Source of the DNA: Devosia algicola
GTDB lineage: Bacteria; Pseudomonadota; Alphaproteobacteria; Rhizobiales; Devosiaceae
Direction of reading: 5' to 3'
Length of the DNA: 64,000 nt
NCBI RefSeq assembly: GCF_028816455.1
Contig: NZ_CP118246.1
Coordinates: 868,001 to 932,000, forward strand
Positions 63,172 through 64,000 of this stretch are shown here, piece by piece. A program made the translations under genes and the position numbers. Numbering within the stretch: the stretch's first letter is position 1; each line of letters opens with the position of its first letter. Below the pieces are notes generated by a model, which worked only from the letters and a program-made list of their open reading frames with translations, searched no databases and was not told the origin of the DNA.

Positions 63172-64000
63172 ATGCCTCGTCTGACTGCTGCCCTGATCGC
63201 ACTCGCTGGCATATTGGCTGGCGGACTTGGCGTTTCCCTGCTCAACAACCCGGCTCCCGACACCACCGCAATCAGCGCTGTAGTGTCCGATGTGCTGGCC
63301 AGGCAGGAAGCCCCGCCGACACCGATCGACAAAGCTGGCGTGCAAGCCATCGTTGCCGAAATGCTCACCGAGCATGATGCCGCCAGCGCCGCCGCAGTGC
63401 CTGCTGCGCCCGAGGTTGCTGAAATTGACCCTGACAAGCTCAATCCGATGATCGAAAACTATCTGATGAGCGACCCCGAAATTCTCCAACGCCTGTCAAA
63501 TGCCCTCGAAACCAAGACCCGTACCGCCGAAGCCGAAGCCTCCCGGACTGCCATCACATCGATGAAGGACGTGATTTTCAACGATCCCAATCAGGTCGTG
63601 CTCGGCAATCCTGATGGCGACGTGACCCTGGTCGAGATGTTCGATTACAATTGCAGCTACTGCCGTAGCGCCCTGCCTGATTTGGCCAGCCTTTTGGCCG
63701 ACGATGCCAATTTGCGGGTTGTCCTCAAAGAGTTCCCGATCTTGTCTCAAGGATCACTTGATGCAGCCCGGGTGGCTGTTTTGGTTGGCAAGAGCGACGC
63801 CGATTATTGGGCCTTTCATCAGGCCCTGTTCACCGGTCGTGGCCAGAACGATCTCGATACAGCTTTGGCCGCTGCCCAGGACGTCGGATTGAGCCCGGTA
63901 AATCTGCAACTGGAAATGAATTCGGATCTGGTCGGCAAAACCATCCAGACCTCCTACGACATTGCCAAGGCCCTCAATATCACCGGCACCCCGACCTACA
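63172..64000 (+). CDS. DsbA/thioredoxin-fold oxidoreductase (3' end outside window)
   Basis: Periplasmic disulfide oxidoreductase of the DsbA-like group (Com1/BdbD type). A signal segment (MPRLTAALIALAGILAGGLG) precedes an Ala/Glu-rich helical spacer (about 30-110). The thioredoxin domain follows with EMFDYNCSYCRSALPDL carrying the CxxC active site near residue 161 and the cis-Pro loop ITGTPTY at the window edge. The C-terminal end is missing. The ATG has CCGGAGCC upstream. The frame is intact so far. Confidence 0.9.
   Translation, partial: MPRLTAALIALAGILAGGLGVSLLNNPAPDTTAISAVVSDVLARQEAPPTPIDKAGVQAIVAEMLTEHDAASAAAVPAAPEVAEIDPDKLNPMIENYLMSDPEILQRLSNALETKTRTAEAEASRTAITSMKDVIFNDPNQVVLGNPDGDVTLVEMFDYNCSYCRSALPDLASLLADDANLRVVLKEFPILSQGSLDAARVAVLVGKSDADYWAFHQALFTGRGQNDLDTALAAAQDVGLSPVNLQLEMNSDLVGKTIQTSYDIAKALNITGTPTY

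Overview
The window is an ordinary chromosomal segment of an alphaproteobacterium. It most resembles the order Hyphomicrobiales, perhaps a Devosia or Pelagibacterium relative; this rests on remembered protein and gene-order resemblance, with no search run. Supporting signs are divK-pleD, clpS-clpA, clpP-clpX, a long suf operon with a sufT gene, an RNase E with an acidic S1 insert, and DUF1489, DUF3572 and DUF983 genes. I see no insertion sequence, prophage, CRISPR array or foreign island.

Layout. 1-3.2 kb: RNase R (5' end cut off), DUF983, an alkyladenine glycosylase and rpmG. 3.2-3.5 kb: a highly structured gap that may encode an RNA. 3.5-11.98 kb: pleD and divK on the minus strand, then DUF3572, DNA polymerase IV, RidA, a GDPD, an acetyltransferase, a hydroxylase-dehydrogenase fusion, HIT and DUF1275. 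12-23.1 kb: clpA-clpS, a D,D-carboxypeptidase, small unknown genes, DUF1489, a GST, mgtE, a YjbR-like gene, clpX and clpP. 23.2-31.7 kb: cytochrome P450 with an overlapping secreted protein, nnr, trigger factor, tRNA-Leu, a sigma-54 promoter with glnK-glnA, PilZ and small secreted or membrane proteins. 31.9-38.2 kb: parE, a DEAD-box helicase, a GGDEF protein and aroA. 38.3-45.2 kb: the suf iron-sulfur operon on the minus strand. 45.4-57.1 kb: hydrolase, tyrS, a giant AsmA-like protein, peroxiredoxin, M23 peptidase, prfB (with its programmed frameshift), a deformylase-like protein and PBP1a. 57.3-64 kb: amiC, a long rne leader, rne, an aminotransferase and a DsbA-like gene cut by the window end.

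The genes form several functional groups: proteolysis (clpA, clpS, clpX, clpP, tig), envelope building (PBP1a, amidase, M23, carboxypeptidase, AsmA-like), nitrogen control (glnK-glnA), cyclic-di-GMP and cell-cycle signalling (pleD, divK, GGDEF, PilZ) and Fe-S assembly.

The strongest signal is not a gene. About 20 conserved genes are broken by single-base indels. Twenty-three of about 28 of these fall inside one pentamer, GAGCT (AGCTC on the other strand), which usually becomes GAGCCT. The reading phase differs from site to site, and the remaining indels are losses from base runs. I read this as unpolished long-read sequence with a motif-specific error, possibly caused by a modified base at GAGCT, and not as real gene decay. 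Affected genes are annotated as CDS spanning their full inferred extent.
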